A stretch of DNA of 64,000 bases from Streptomyces sp. JH14 (GCF_029428675.1 NZ_JAJNEL010000001.1:1426001-1490000); one strand, 5' to 3'; counted from the first letter of the stretch, positions 24,501 through 34,389 are shown. Translations and numbers: made by a program. Notes: generated by a model not told the origin, from the sequence alone.

Positions 24501-24638
24501 CTACTTCTTGGGACCGGGGACGGTGGTCAGCAGGGGTTGGGGCGAGGTCTCGCCGGGAGGTGCGCCGATCGCGCTGACGGTGAGCACGAGGGCGAGGGCC
24601 GCGGCCAGCCCGATGGCGGCGGCGATGACGGCACGCAT
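24501..24638 (-). CDS. SPW_0924-type small membrane peptide
   Basis: A 45-residue peptide, MRAVIAAAIGLAAALALVLT at its start, then SAIGAPPGETSPQPLL and a short basic end. It has one hydrophobic helix and matches a tiny conserved Streptomyces family that I know as SPW_0924. It lies 12 bp upstream of the DUF3068 gene on the same strand. Conserved pairing suggests they work together at the membrane. The evidence is length, codon bias, start and spacing. Confidence 0.7.
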   Translation of the reverse strand: MRAVIAAAIGLAAALALVLTVSAIGAPPGETSPQPLLTTVPGPKK

Positions 24639-24725
24639 GCTCGGCCTCCCGGAACGTACGGATCTGATGGAGCGTCAGGGTTGGGGCACCGTAGCAACGC
24701 GGGCGCGAGATGAGAACACGTGGAA

Positions 24726-24758
24726 CAGCCCCTGTACCGGGTGGTGGCACAGGGGCTG
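24726..24758. terminator. Terminator hairpin after lytic transglycosylase gene
   Basis: CAGCCCCTGT (24726-24735) pairs perfectly with ACAGGGGCTG (24749-24758) around a 13-nt loop. It lies downstream of the minus-strand transglycosylase gene that ends at 24812. Confidence 0.65.
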
Positions 24759-24811
24759 CTCGGTGAGGGCCGTGCGGACCCGCGGGTCCGTGTGTCCCAG
24801 GGGGCCTGCGG

Positions 24812-26479
24812 TCAGGCGGCGGGTGCCTCGACCGTGAGCTCGATGACGACCGTCGCGCCGCCCTCGGTGGTCAGGCGGAGCTTGTACGTGCCCGCGGTGT
24901 CGTCGGCGTAGATCTTCGGGAGCACCAGCGAACCGTCGGCATCGGTCGTCAGACCCGTCAGGGTGCGGACTGTGTTGCCCTCCGCGTCCTTGAAGTACGG
25001 GCCCTTGTCGTTCTCGGCCGGCTCGTCCGCGTCGTTGATCATCGTGGCGGTCACGGCGACACCGGACGCCACGGCACCCTTGTAGGTGGCCTTGACCGCG
25101 ACGGCATCGGCGAACTCCGCGCCGGGGGCGGCGGTCAGCGCCTTGTCGTCGGTCCTGGCGATCGCGTCGGCCTGCCGGGCGGTGACGGTCGCCGTGTACG
25201 TGGCGCCGGGCAGCGAGCGGCCGGTGGCCGTCGCCCGGACCGTGAACTCGCCCGTCGTCTCGCCCGCTTGCAGCACCGGGGCCGTCACCGTGCCGTCGGC
25301 GCCGGTGACGAGGGTGACCGCGGTCTTACCGCCCGCGAAGGCGGCGTCCGTGTCGCCGACGACGCTGAACGTCACGGACACCTTGGCGAGCGAGCCGCCG
25401 AGCCTGTTCTTCGCCCGCACCGTGATCCGCTCGGCGAACGCGTCGCCCGCGGTGGCGGTCAGCGCGCCGGTCCCCGCGTTCTCCACCCCGGCGAGGGTCT
25501 CGGACGGCGACGGCGCGGGCGTGATGGTCGGGGGCTTGGGCTTCGGGCCGGTGGAACCGCCGCCCGGCTTGGACGGCTCGGTGCTCGGCTTCGAACCCGT
25601 GGGCGGCGTCGGCGTCGGGGACGGTGAGCTGCCGGTGCCCGGGCTCGGATCCGTACTGCCGTCGAGGGGCGGCGGAACGACACCGGTGCCGTCGGGGATC
25701 TCGTGCGTGCCGCGGTTGTAGTAGTCGAACCACGAGCGGACCGTGCGCAGGTACTCGCTCGAGTGGTTGTAGCTGAGGACCGCCCGGTCCAGATCGGCCG
25801 CGACCGCCAGGTCGCGGGAGCCGGCGCAGAGGTAGCGACCGGCGGCCAGCGCCGCGTCATAGATGTTGTTGGGGTCCTTGCGGCCGTCGTCGTTGCCGTC
25901 CTGGCCCCAGGTCTCCCAGGTCGACGGGATGAACTGCATCGGGCCGACCGCACGGTCGTGCGTCGCGTCCCCGTCGTACGCCCCGTTGTCGGTGTCCTTG
26001 ATCATCGCGAAGCCCCGGCCGTCGAGGACCGGGCCGAGGATCGGGGAGAACGTGGTGCCGTTCGCGTCGACGCGGCCGCCGCGGGCCTGACCGGACTCGA
26101 CCTTGCCGATCGCGGCAAGGAGCTGCCACGGCAGCCGGCAGGCCGCGTCGCTGCTCGCTATGGACTGCTGGGCCTTCTTGTACGCGGCCAGGACCGAGGC
26201 CGGTATGCCCGACTCCGCGGTGCCGGTGAGCGGCAGATTGGTCGACGTACCGGGCTTGTTGGGGGTGACCAGCGGGGGCAGGTCCGTGTAGTACGGCGAG
26301 TTGCCCGTGGCAGCGGAGTCGTCGGACGGTGCCGATCCGGACGTGCGACCCTCGCCTCCGCCGTCGGACGCGAGCACGGCGCCGGGGCCCTGAGAGGCGG
26401 AAAGCGCAGCCACGGCAAGCGCGGCCACCGCAGTGGTGGTCGCCCCTCGGCGCAGTCGGCGGCCGAATTGCGCTGCCAT
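24812..26479 (-). CDS. Secreted lytic transglycosylase with C-terminal Ig-like domains
   Basis: The 555-residue protein has a Sec signal (about 1-38) and an SLT/MltB-type domain. The catalytic Glu is in LLAAIGKVESGQARGG, and the fold motifs GPMQFIPSTWETWG, NIYDAALAAGRYLC and AVLSYNHSSEYLRTV follow. Such enzymes cleave peptidoglycan between MurNAc and GlcNAc. A Pro/Ser/Thr/Gly-rich linker separates it from two Ig-like repeats (each around TATAGDAFAERITVRAKN and TAAPGAEFADAVAVKATY) that may bind the wall. The ATG has GGGGAGGG upstream. The 200-bp leader has a small GCGCT-GGGG-AGCGC hairpin but no clear riboswitch. Confidence 0.9.
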   Translation of the reverse strand: MAAQFGRRLRRGATTTAVAALAVAALSASQGPGAVLASDGGGEGRTSGSAPSDDSAATGNSPYYTDLPPLVTPNKPGTSTNLPLTGTAESGIPASVLAAYKKAQQSIASSDAACRLPWQLLAAIGKVESGQARGGRVDANGTTFSPILGPVLDGRGFAMIKDTDNGAYDGDATHDRAVGPMQFIPSTWETWGQDGNDDGRKDPNNIYDAALAAGRYLCAGSRDLAVAADLDRAVLSYNHSSEYLRTVRSWFDYYNRGTHEIPDGTGVVPPPLDGSTDPSPGTGSSPSPTPTPPTGSKPSTEPSKPGGGSTGPKPKPPTITPAPSPSETLAGVENAGTGALTATAGDAFAERITVRAKNRLGGSLAKVSVTFSVVGDTDAAFAGGKTAVTLVTGADGTVTAPVLQAGETTGEFTVRATATGRSLPGATYTATVTARQADAIARTDDKALTAAPGAEFADAVAVKATYKGAVASGVAVTATMINDADEPAENDKGPYFKDAEGNTVRTLTGLTTDADGSLVLPKIYADDTAGTYKLRLTTEGGATVVIELTVEAPAA

Positions 26480-26676
26480 ACGTATGGTCCCTCCCCATCG
26501 ACGGCTGCCTGCGCTCCCCAGCGCAAGGACTCAGGCGACCCTACGGCAACTTGCGCCGCCCGAACACAGGGGTCCGGCCGATTGTTGCCGGTATTTCACG
26601 TTCCGGACTGCAAGTTGTCCGACAGGCGTCGGACGTGCGCCGGATCTGCACGGGTGTGCTCGCGCATACTGCGACC

Positions 26677-27549
26677 ATGCCGTTCACCCTCAGCCATGCC
26701 GCAGCCGTCCTGCCGGCCCTCCGCCGCAGCGGCACCGCGCGCGGGCCGCTCTTCGCTTCGGCGCTCGTCGCCGGTTCGTTCGCCCCCGACATGACGTACT
26801 ACGCGGATACGGCGATCCCGGGCGCGATGGAGTTCGGGGCGGTCACCCATGCGGTATGGGGTGTGTTCACGGTGGATGTCCTGATCACCGCGGCCGCGGT
26901 GGCCCTGTGGCTGCTGCTGCGCGAACCACTGGTGGCACTGCTGCCGCAGCCCTGGCAGGGGCGTGTGCACACCTTCGTACGCGGAGAGCGGCGCGGCCCG
27001 TGGGGGGTGCGCGACGGTGCGTGGTTCGTGCTGTCGGCGGTCGCCGGTGCGGGCACCCATGTCGTGTGGGACGCGTTCACCCATCACGACCGGTGGGGCA
27101 CCCGGCTGGTGCCGGTGCTGGGCGAGAGCATCGGCGGCTTTCCGGTGTTCCAGTGCGTGCAGTACGGCAGTTCGGCGGTGGCGCTGACCGTGCTCGCCTG
27201 GTTCACCGTGTCCGGGCTGCGGCGGACCGGGGCGCGCCCGGCCCCGGCGTCCGTACCGGTCCTCGACCGCAGGGCGCGATGGTGCGCGGGCGCCCTGCTG
27301 GGCGCCTGCGTCCTGCTCGGCACCGTCCACCGGTGCGCCCGCTGGTACGCGTACTTCGGGCACATCGACACACCGCTGGACATCATCCCGACCGCCTGCT
27401 TCGGTGCCGGGGCCGGGCTCGCGGCCGGCCTGGTGCTGTACGGGACGTGGATACGGCTGTGCGTGCACAAGCAGAACCGGCCGCCCGCCGCCGGGACCGG
27501 GGAACCCGGGCGCCGGACGGACCTGGTGTCGGGCCCGCCCGGCCACTGA
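26677..27549 (+). CDS. DUF4184 family integral membrane protein
   Basis: The 290-residue protein begins MPFTLSHAAAVLP, the hallmark start of DUF4184, followed by RGPLFASALVAGSFAPDMTYY. It has about six hydrophobic segments and conserved His/Asp patches (THVVWDAFTHHDRWG) that resemble the metal-dependent membrane hydrolase YdjM/phospholipase-like fold. Its activity is unproven. The ATG at 26677 was chosen from this family start. The frame is open for 116 further codons upstream. Confidence 0.8.
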   Translation: MPFTLSHAAAVLPALRRSGTARGPLFASALVAGSFAPDMTYYADTAIPGAMEFGAVTHAVWGVFTVDVLITAAAVALWLLLREPLVALLPQPWQGRVHTFVRGERRGPWGVRDGAWFVLSAVAGAGTHVVWDAFTHHDRWGTRLVPVLGESIGGFPVFQCVQYGSSAVALTVLAWFTVSGLRRTGARPAPASVPVLDRRARWCAGALLGACVLLGTVHRCARWYAYFGHIDTPLDIIPTACFGAGAGLAAGLVLYGTWIRLCVHKQNRPPAAGTGEPGRRTDLVSGPPGH

Positions 27550-27582
27550 GGACCGTACGACTGCCGCGACCGCCCGCTCGCG

Positions 27583-30294
27583 TCAGTGCGCGGCGGACTC
27601 CCAGTCCGCACCGACACCGACCGACACATCGAGCGGGGCGCGCAGCTGCACCGCCGTCGACATCTCGTGGCGGACGATCTCCTCCACCTGCTCGCGCTCG
27701 CCCTGGGCGATCTCCAGCACGATTTCGTCGTGGACCTGGAGCAGCATCCGCGACGTCAACTGCGCCTCGATGAGCGCCCGGTCGACGTGGAGCATGGCGA
27801 CCTTGACGATGTCCGCGGCCGTGCCCTGGATCGGTGCGTTCAGCGCCATCCGCTCAGCGGTCTCGCGGCGCTGGCGGTTGTCGCTGTTCAGGTCCGGGAG
27901 GTAGCGGCGGCGGCCGAAGACCGTCTCCGTGTAGCCGGTGGCCCGGGCCTCCTCCACCACCCGGTGCAGATAGTCACGGACCCCGCCGAACCGCTCGAAG
28001 TACGTGTCCATCAGTCCGCGCGCCTCGCCCGCCTCGATGTTCAGCTGCTGCGAGAGACCGAACGCGGAGAGCCCGTACGCGAGCCCGTAGCTCATGGCCT
28101 TGATCTTGCGGCGCATCTCCGGGTCCACAGCGGACTTGTCGACGCCGAAGACCTGCGAGGCGACCGTGGTGTGCAGGTCCTCACCGGAGGTGAACGCCTC
28201 GATCAGGCCCGCGTCCTCCGACAGGTGGGCCATCACCCGCAGTTCGATCTGGCTGTAGTCCGCCGTCATCAGCGTCTCGAATCCGCCGCCGACGACGAAG
28301 CCACGCCGGATCGCCCGGCCCTCGTCCGTGCGGACCGGAATGTTCTGCAGGTTGGGGTCGGTCGACGAGAGCCGGCCGGTCGCCGCCACCGTCTGGTTGA
28401 ACGTCGTGTGGATGCGGCCGTCGGCCGCGATCGTCTTGACGAGGCCCTCGACCGTCACCCGCAGCTTCGCCTGCTCGCGGTGGCGCAGCATGATGAGCGG
28501 CAGCTCGTGCTCCGTCTGCACGGCCAGCCACGCCAGCGCGTCCGCGTCCGTCGTGTAACCGGTCTTCGTCTTCTTCGTCCTGGGCAGACCCAGCTCGCCG
28601 AAGAGGACCTCCTGGAGCTGCTTGGGCGAGCCCAGGTTGAACTCGCGGCCCACCGCCCCGTGCGCCTCCTTCACCGCCTGCTGCACGGCACCGGCGAACT
28701 GCTGCTCCATGGACTCGAGATGCTCCCGGTCGGCGGCGATGCCGTGCCGCTCCAGGCGGGCCAGCAGCGCGGACGTCGGCAGCTCCATGTCGTGGAGCAG
28801 TCCGGCCGCACCGACCTCTTCCAGCCGGGTGGTGAACGCCTCCCCGAGGTCGAGGATCGCGCGGGCCTGCGCCATCAGCGCCTCGGCCTCCGCCTGGTCG
28901 TCCGCACCGAACGCCAGCTGTCCGTCCGACGCAGCCGCCGGGGCCAGCTCGCGGCCCAGGTACTCCACCGACAGCGCGTCCAGCGCGAAGGAACGGCGGC
29001 CGGGCTTGACGAGATACGCGGCCAGCGCCGTGTCCATCGCGACGCCGCCGACCTGCCAGCCGTGCTCGGGGAAGACCCGCATCGCACTCTTCGCGTTGTG
29101 CATGACCTTCGGCCGCCCGGCGTCCGCGATCCACGCGGCGAACGCCTGCTCGTCCGACGCGTCGAGCCGCGCCGGGTCGAACCACGCCGCCGCCCCGCCG
29201 CCGGCGGCCAGTGCGACCTCCGTGACGCTGCCGGTGCCCAGCGCCCAGGTGTCGACCGTGGCGACACCGAGCGGCTGCCCGCCGTGCTCGGCCAGCCACG
29301 GCGCGAGCTCGCCCGCACCCAGCACCGCACCGTCCAGCTCGACGCCCGCGGCCGGCGCCGGGGCCTCGGCCTCCTCGGCCCCCGGGTCGACGGCGAGCAG
29401 CCGCTCGCGCAGGCTCGGGTTACGGATCTCCAGAACATCGAGCACACCCGTGACCGCCGAGCGGTCGTACGGCGCACGCTCCAGGTCCTGCGGGGTCTTC
29501 GGCAGCTCCACGTCGCGGACCATCTCGGTCAGCCGGCGGTTCAGCTTCACCGACTCCAGATGGTCCCGGAAATTCTGCCCGGCCTTCCCCTTGACCTCCT
29601 CGGCGCGCGCGACCAGGTCGTCGAACGAACCGAACTGGTTGATCCACTTCGCCGCCGTCTTCTCCCCGACGCCCGGGATCCCCGGCAGATTGTCCGACGG
29701 GTCCCCGCGCAGCGCCGCGAAGTCCGGGTACTGCTGCGGGGTCAGCCCGTACTTCTCCTCGACCTTCTCCGGGGTGAAGCGCGTCAGCTCCGAGACGCCC
29801 TTCGTCGGGTACAGCACCGTGACGTTGTCCGTGATCAGCTGGAACGAATCCCGGTCACCGGTGACGATCAGCACCTCGAAGCCGGCCGCCTCGGCCTGCG
29901 TCGCCAGCGTGGCGATCACATCGTCCGCCTCGAAGCCGTCGACCGCGAAACGATCGGCGTGCATGGCGTCCAGCAGCTCGCCGATGAGCTCGACCTGTCC
30001 CTTGAACTCGTCCGGCGTCTTCGAACGGGTCGCCTTGTACTCCGGGAACTCCTGCGACCGCCACGTCTTGCGCGAGACGTCGAAGGCCACCGCGAAATGC
30101 GTGGGCGCCTCGTCGCGCAGCGTGTTCGCCAGCATCGACGCGAAGCCGTACACCGCATTCGTCGGCTGCCCCGCCCCCGTCGTGAAATTCTCCGCAGGCA
30201 GCGCAAAGAACGCCCGGTACGCCAGGGAGTGCCCGTCCATCAGGAGCAGGCGCGGTCGGTTGTCTGCCGTCTTCTTCGATGCCGTCTCAGCCAC
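27583..30294 (-). CDS. polA: DNA polymerase I
   Basis: A 903-residue PolA with three parts. The 5' nuclease (about 14-300) has LLLMDGHSLAYRAFFALP, YKATR and GVGEKTAAKW. The middle exonuclease-like domain has lost the proofreading residues: TVDTWALGT stands where DTE is expected and HNAKSAMRVF lacks the second Asp. The polymerase domain is intact, with motif A MTADYSQIELRVMAHLSED, RRKIKAMSYGLAYG in the O helix and motif C VHDEIVLE. It fills gaps in repair and replaces RNA primers. GTG 30294 is the best start. A longer open frame reaches 30405. Confidence 0.95.
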   Translation of the reverse strand: MAETASKKTADNRPRLLLMDGHSLAYRAFFALPAENFTTGAGQPTNAVYGFASMLANTLRDEAPTHFAVAFDVSRKTWRSQEFPEYKATRSKTPDEFKGQVELIGELLDAMHADRFAVDGFEADDVIATLATQAEAAGFEVLIVTGDRDSFQLITDNVTVLYPTKGVSELTRFTPEKVEEKYGLTPQQYPDFAALRGDPSDNLPGIPGVGEKTAAKWINQFGSFDDLVARAEEVKGKAGQNFRDHLESVKLNRRLTEMVRDVELPKTPQDLERAPYDRSAVTGVLDVLEIRNPSLRERLLAVDPGAEEAEAPAPAAGVELDGAVLGAGELAPWLAEHGGQPLGVATVDTWALGTGSVTEVALAAGGGAAAWFDPARLDASDEQAFAAWIADAGRPKVMHNAKSAMRVFPEHGWQVGGVAMDTALAAYLVKPGRRSFALDALSVEYLGRELAPAAASDGQLAFGADDQAEAEALMAQARAILDLGEAFTTRLEEVGAAGLLHDMELPTSALLARLERHGIAADREHLESMEQQFAGAVQQAVKEAHGAVGREFNLGSPKQLQEVLFGELGLPRTKKTKTGYTTDADALAWLAVQTEHELPLIMLRHREQAKLRVTVEGLVKTIAADGRIHTTFNQTVAATGRLSSTDPNLQNIPVRTDEGRAIRRGFVVGGGFETLMTADYSQIELRVMAHLSEDAGLIEAFTSGEDLHTTVASQVFGVDKSAVDPEMRRKIKAMSYGLAYGLSAFGLSQQLNIEAGEARGLMDTYFERFGGVRDYLHRVVEEARATGYTETVFGRRRYLPDLNSDNRQRRETAERMALNAPIQGTAADIVKVAMLHVDRALIEAQLTSRMLLQVHDEIVLEIAQGEREQVEEIVRHEMSTAVQLRAPLDVSVGVGADWESAAH

Positions 30295-30450
30295 GCCCCC
30301 GATCCTGCCACGGACCACTGACAATCCGGACCGCACACGGTCGCCGACCACCTGCCCCACGCCGCGTGACACGATTTGGGACAGGAACCAAGGACACGCA
30401 CACACGCAGCGACACCGTGCAGGTTCGCAGCTGGCTCAAAGGGGAGCAAA

Positions 30451-32778
30451 ATGGCCACCAAGCCGCCCACCGGTGACCCGGTCCAGGACGCACCGCAGGT
30501 CGCACCTGCCCAGCACGCCGCCGCCGGGATTCCCGCCGTTGCCCACAGCCTGCGCATGGCCCAGCAGCAGATGGGCGTGCGCCGCACCGCCCAGACCCTC
30601 CTCAAGGTCAACCAGAAGGACGGCTTCGACTGCCCCGGCTGCGCCTGGCCCGAGGGCGACAAACGGCACACCGCCGAATTCTGCGAGAACGGCGCGAAGG
30701 CCGTCGCCGAAGAAGCCACCCTGCGCCGCGTCACCCCCGACTTCTTCGCCGCGCACCCCGTCGCCGATCTCGCCACCCGCAGCGGGTACTGGCTCGGCCA
30801 GCAGGGCCGCATCACCCAGCCGATGTACCTGCCCGAGGGCGCCGACCGGTACGAAGCGGTGACCTGGGAACACGCCTTCGAGATCATCGCCGGGGAACTG
30901 CGCGCCCTCGGCTCCCCCGACGAAGCGCTCTTCTACACCTCCGGCCGCACCAGCAACGAGGCCGCGTTCCTGCTCCAGCTCTTCGCCCGCGAATTCGGCA
31001 CCAACAACCTGCCGGACTGCTCCAACATGTGCCACGAGTCCTCCGGCTCCGCGCTCACGGAGACCATCGGCGTCGGCAAGGGCAGCGTCTCCCTCGAGGA
31101 CCTCCACCACGCCGACCTGATCATCGTCGCCGGCCAGAACCCCGGCACCAACCACCCCCGGATGCTCTCCGCCCTGGAGAAGGCCAAGTCCGCAGGCGCC
31201 AAGATCATCTCGGTGAACCCGCTGCCCGAGGCCGGACTGGAACGGTTCAAGAACCCCCAGACCCCCCAGGGCATGATCAAGGGCACCGCCCTCAACGACC
31301 TGTTCCTGCAGATCCGCATCGGCGGCGACCAGGCCCTCTTCCGGCTCCTCAACAAGATGATCCTGGAGACCGAAGGCGCTGTCGACGGCGCATTCGTCAC
31401 CGAACACACCCACGGGTACGAGGAGTTCGCGGCCGCCGCCCGCGCCGCGGACTGGGACGAGACCCTCACCGCCACCGGCCTCGACCGCAGCGCCATCGAG
31501 CAGGCCCTCGCCATGGTCCTCGCCTCGAAGCGCACCATCGTGTGCTGGGCCATGGGCCTCACCCAGCACAAGCACTCCGTCGCCACCATCCGCGAAGTCG
31601 TCAACTTCCTTCTGCTGCGCGGCAACATCGGCCGCCCCGGCGCCGGAGTCTGCCCCGTCCGCGGCCACTCCAACGTCCAGGGCGACCGAACCATGGGCAT
31701 CTTCGAGCGGCCCGCACCCGAATTCCTCGACGCCCTCGACAGGGAATTCCACATCACCTCACCGCGCCACCACGGCTACGACGTCGTCCGCTCCATCCAG
31801 GCCCTGCGCGACGGCGACGCCAAGGTCTTCTTCGCCATGGGCGGCAACTTCGTCGCCGCCACCCCCGACACAGCCGTCACCGAAGCAGCCATGCGCCGCG
31901 CCCGCCTCACCGTCCACGTGTCGACCAAACTCAACCGGTCGCACGCCGTCACCGGCCGCCGCGCGCTGATCCTGCCCACCCTCGGCCGCACCGACAAGGA
32001 CATCCAGGCCGGCGGCAAGCAGTTCGTCACCGTCGAGGACTCCATGAGCAAGGTGCACGCCTCCCGCGGCAACCTCACCCCCGCAAGCCCCCACCTGCTC
32101 TCCGAACCCGCCATCGTCGCCCGCCTCGCCCGCGCCGTCCTCGGCCCCGGATCCACCACCGAATGGGAAGAGTTCGAGAAGGACTACGCCACGATCCGCG
32201 ACCGCATCTCCCGCGTCGTGCCCGGCTTCGAGAACTTCAACGCCCGCGTCGCCCACCCGGACGGCTTCACCCTCCCGCACGCCCCCCGCGACTCCCGCCG
32301 CTTCCCCACCGCCACCGGCAAGGCCAACTTCACCGCGGCACCCGTCGAATACCCCGAACTCCCCGAAGGCCGGCTGCTGCTGCAGACCCTGCGCTCCCAC
32401 GACCAGTACAACACCACGATCTACGGCCTCGACGACCGCTACCGCGGCATCAAGGGCGGCCGCCGCATCGTCATGGTCAACCCCGACGACGCCCGCGCCC
32501 TCGGCCTCACCGACGGCGCCTACAGCGACCTCGTCAGCGAATGGAAGGACGGCACCGAACGCCGCGCCCCCGGCTTCCGCGTCGTCCACTACCCCACCGC
32601 CAGGGGCTGCGCCGCCGCCTACTACCCCGAGACCAATGTGCTGGTCCCCCTCGACTCCACCGCCGACACCAGCAACACCCCCGCCAGCAAGTCCGTCGTC
32701 ATCCGCTTCGAGAACATCCAGAGCCGGAACATCCCGGAACAGGACATCCAGGAAGAATCGGCACCCACGCTCCGCTAA
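30451..32778 (+). CDS. FdhF/YdeP-type molybdopterin oxidoreductase
   Basis: This 775-residue enzyme of the molybdopterin/DMSO reductase superfamily has the FdhF/YdeP layout. Cys residues in DGFDCPGCAWPEGD (C61, C64, then C78) probably bind an Fe-S cluster, and YTSGRTSNEAAFL, CSNMCHESSG and GQNPGTNHPRML are cofactor-binding segments. C-terminal RLLLQTLRSHDQYNTTIYG is the MopB_CT domain. Members are called formate dehydrogenase alpha-like, but YdeP in enterobacteria is linked to acid resistance, so formate activity is not certain. No diaphorase subunits are adjacent. GGGGAG precedes the ATG. Confidence 0.9.
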   Translation: MATKPPTGDPVQDAPQVAPAQHAAAGIPAVAHSLRMAQQQMGVRRTAQTLLKVNQKDGFDCPGCAWPEGDKRHTAEFCENGAKAVAEEATLRRVTPDFFAAHPVADLATRSGYWLGQQGRITQPMYLPEGADRYEAVTWEHAFEIIAGELRALGSPDEALFYTSGRTSNEAAFLLQLFAREFGTNNLPDCSNMCHESSGSALTETIGVGKGSVSLEDLHHADLIIVAGQNPGTNHPRMLSALEKAKSAGAKIISVNPLPEAGLERFKNPQTPQGMIKGTALNDLFLQIRIGGDQALFRLLNKMILETEGAVDGAFVTEHTHGYEEFAAAARAADWDETLTATGLDRSAIEQALAMVLASKRTIVCWAMGLTQHKHSVATIREVVNFLLLRGNIGRPGAGVCPVRGHSNVQGDRTMGIFERPAPEFLDALDREFHITSPRHHGYDVVRSIQALRDGDAKVFFAMGGNFVAATPDTAVTEAAMRRARLTVHVSTKLNRSHAVTGRRALILPTLGRTDKDIQAGGKQFVTVEDSMSKVHASRGNLTPASPHLLSEPAIVARLARAVLGPGSTTEWEEFEKDYATIRDRISRVVPGFENFNARVAHPDGFTLPHAPRDSRRFPTATGKANFTAAPVEYPELPEGRLLLQTLRSHDQYNTTIYGLDDRYRGIKGGRRIVMVNPDDARALGLTDGAYSDLVSEWKDGTERRAPGFRVVHYPTARGCAAAYYPETNVLVPLDSTADTSNTPASKSVVIRFENIQSRNIPEQDIQEESAPTLR

Positions 32779-32859
32779 GCGTTCGCTCAGTCGTCTGATA
32801 AGAACAGTGCACACAGCAGTAGAGCCATGAACCACCGCAGACGATCGGAGCCGGACCCC

Positions 32860-33330
32860 ATGGGCGAGCACACCGCACCCAAGTTCCCCCAGGAGATCAT
32901 CGACGAGTACGCCGCCCTCGGCGTCGACCTGCCCGCCCTCTTCTCCGCAGGCCACCTCGGCGAACGCATGGGCGTCCAGATCGTCGAAGCCTCCGCGGAC
33001 CGCGTCGTCGGCACCATGCCCGTCGAAGGCAACACCCAGCCCTACGGCCTGCTGCACGGCGGCGCATCCGCCGTCCTCGCCGAGACCCTCGGCTCCGTCG
33101 GCAGCATGCTCCACGGCGGCGCCACCAAGCTCGCCGTCGGCGTCGACCTGAACTGCACCCATCACCGAGGGGTACGGAACGGACTCGTCACCGGCGTCGC
33201 CACCCCCGTACACCGCGGCCGCTCCACCGCCACGTACGAGATCGTCATCACCGACGAACAGGACAAGCGGGTCTGCACCGCCCGCCTCACCTGCCTGCTC
33301 CGCGACGCCCCCAAGCCGGCCGCCGCCTGA
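32860..33330 (+). CDS. PaaI-type hotdog thioesterase
   Basis: The 156-residue protein has the hotdog motif GLLHGGASAVLAETLGS, with HGG and the acidic residue of the central helix, then GVDLNCTHHRGVRNG. These match PaaI/YdiI acyl-CoA thioesterases, which hydrolyse aromatic or short acyl-CoA esters. ATG 32860 has CGGAG nine bases upstream. An earlier ATG at 32827 lacks an SD. It follows the molybdoenzyme by 81 bp in the same direction and may be co-transcribed. The terminator at 33375 ends the unit. Confidence 0.88.
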   Translation: MGEHTAPKFPQEIIDEYAALGVDLPALFSAGHLGERMGVQIVEASADRVVGTMPVEGNTQPYGLLHGGASAVLAETLGSVGSMLHGGATKLAVGVDLNCTHHRGVRNGLVTGVATPVHRGRSTATYEIVITDEQDKRVCTARLTCLLRDAPKPAAA

Positions 33331-33374
33331 CCCACCACGCAACCCGACGGCACCGGCACCACCGCACCACCACC

Positions 33375-33419
33375 CCACTGCCCGGCCGGCACGCACCCCG
33401 CGCACCGGCCGGGCAGTGG
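33375..33419. terminator. Terminator after thioesterase gene
   Basis: A perfect 15-bp stem (33375-33389 with 33405-33419) with a 15-nt loop lies 45 bp after the thioesterase stop. Confidence 0.8.
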
Positions 33420-33503
33420 CGCGTCCAGGCCCTCCCTGCACATGGGCCCACCAGCCGTGCGCGACCCGTTGCGTGACTGCCCGTGACGACCTAAATTGCC
33501 TGC

Positions 33504-33884
33504 ATGCGCCACGCGTCGCACCGTCCGGCCGCGCTCACCCTCGCCGCGCTCCTCACCGCAGCGGCCCTCTCCGGCTGCTCCGACCCCCCTCGCGACCCGG
33601 CCGCACAGCCTCGCACCCCCGCCGACATCTGCACCCGCCTGGTCACATACTGGGCTCTCGAAACCCTCAAGGGCAGTTCACAGTCCGGCATCGACTGGGA
33701 ACAAAAGGGTCTCTCCAACGAGCAGTACGCCCTCCACGAGAACGTGGTCAGAGCCGCCCGAATCGAGCAAAAACGCCACGGCACAGCCGCCGCACAGAAA
33801 CTGATCGAACGTCAGACGCGCGAGCGGTGCACCGCCCAGCACGGCGCCACCGGAAGCTCCGAGAACTGGCGCCCGCCGACCTGA
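33504..33884 (+). CDS. Putative lipoprotein of unknown function
   Basis: A 126-residue protein with a basic n-region (MRHASHRPA), hydrophobic stretch and lipobox AALSGC, so probably lipid-anchored. The mature part is polar and helical, with TPADICTRLVTYWALETLKG and RQTRERCTAQHG, two cysteines that may pair. No named domain is recognised. It stands alone between the thioesterase terminator and the liv operon. Confidence 0.65.
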   Translation: MRHASHRPAALTLAALLTAAALSGCSDPPRDPAAQPRTPADICTRLVTYWALETLKGSSQSGIDWEQKGLSNEQYALHENVVRAARIEQKRHGTAAAQKLIERQTRERCTAQHGATGSSENWRPPT

Positions 33885-34389
33885 GCCACACCGGACCTCC
33901 GCCACCAAATCCCACAACCTCCGCATCCCACCTCTTGACGCGGACCCGACCACTCACCCCCCGCACCACCCGAAGCCGGACCCCCGTTCCCGCACGTAAC
34001 ACTCCGTAACAAGGGCGCAATAGGGAATCAAGGTGGCGCAACCCAACCCATGCGTGCGGAAGACCCCGGCCCGACCCGCCCGGCGCACCACTCCGTGACA
34101 GCACCATGATCGCCCCAAGCCCCTTAACCGAACTGCGCGTTCTCAGCATGTGGTCATCGGCGCCCCTACGAAAAGCCGCACATCACCCCCTCGGACTCAC
34201 CCATGGCATAACAAGACAGTCACATCCTTCCGTTCCCTGGTCCCGTACCCCTCCACCTCCGCTTAGAGTCACGGCCAGTCACCGCGCCGCCGGGCGCGAC
34301 TGAGATCGCGGCGCTTCCACGCACCAGCACGGCCCGGCGAGTGCAACGGCACCTCAGCAGAGGGGGCCGCGCCTGGGAAAGGATTCACC
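33885..34389. other. 505-bp non-coding region before the liv operon
   Basis: I see no supported gene. It is relatively AT-rich for the window. It holds a direct repeat CGTAAC at 33995 and 34005 (10-bp period), a -10-like TAGAGT at 34264-34269, and an SD-poor leader of about 110 nt before the substrate-binding protein gene. The promoter of the liv operon should lie here. Confidence 0.5.

Noticed and set aside
26480-26676. A c-di-AMP (ydaO/yuaA) riboswitch before the lytic transglycosylase
   Set aside because: Such elements precede some Streptomyces wall-hydrolase genes, but I could not find the conserved riboswitch blocks here, only a small GCGCT/AGCGC hairpin.
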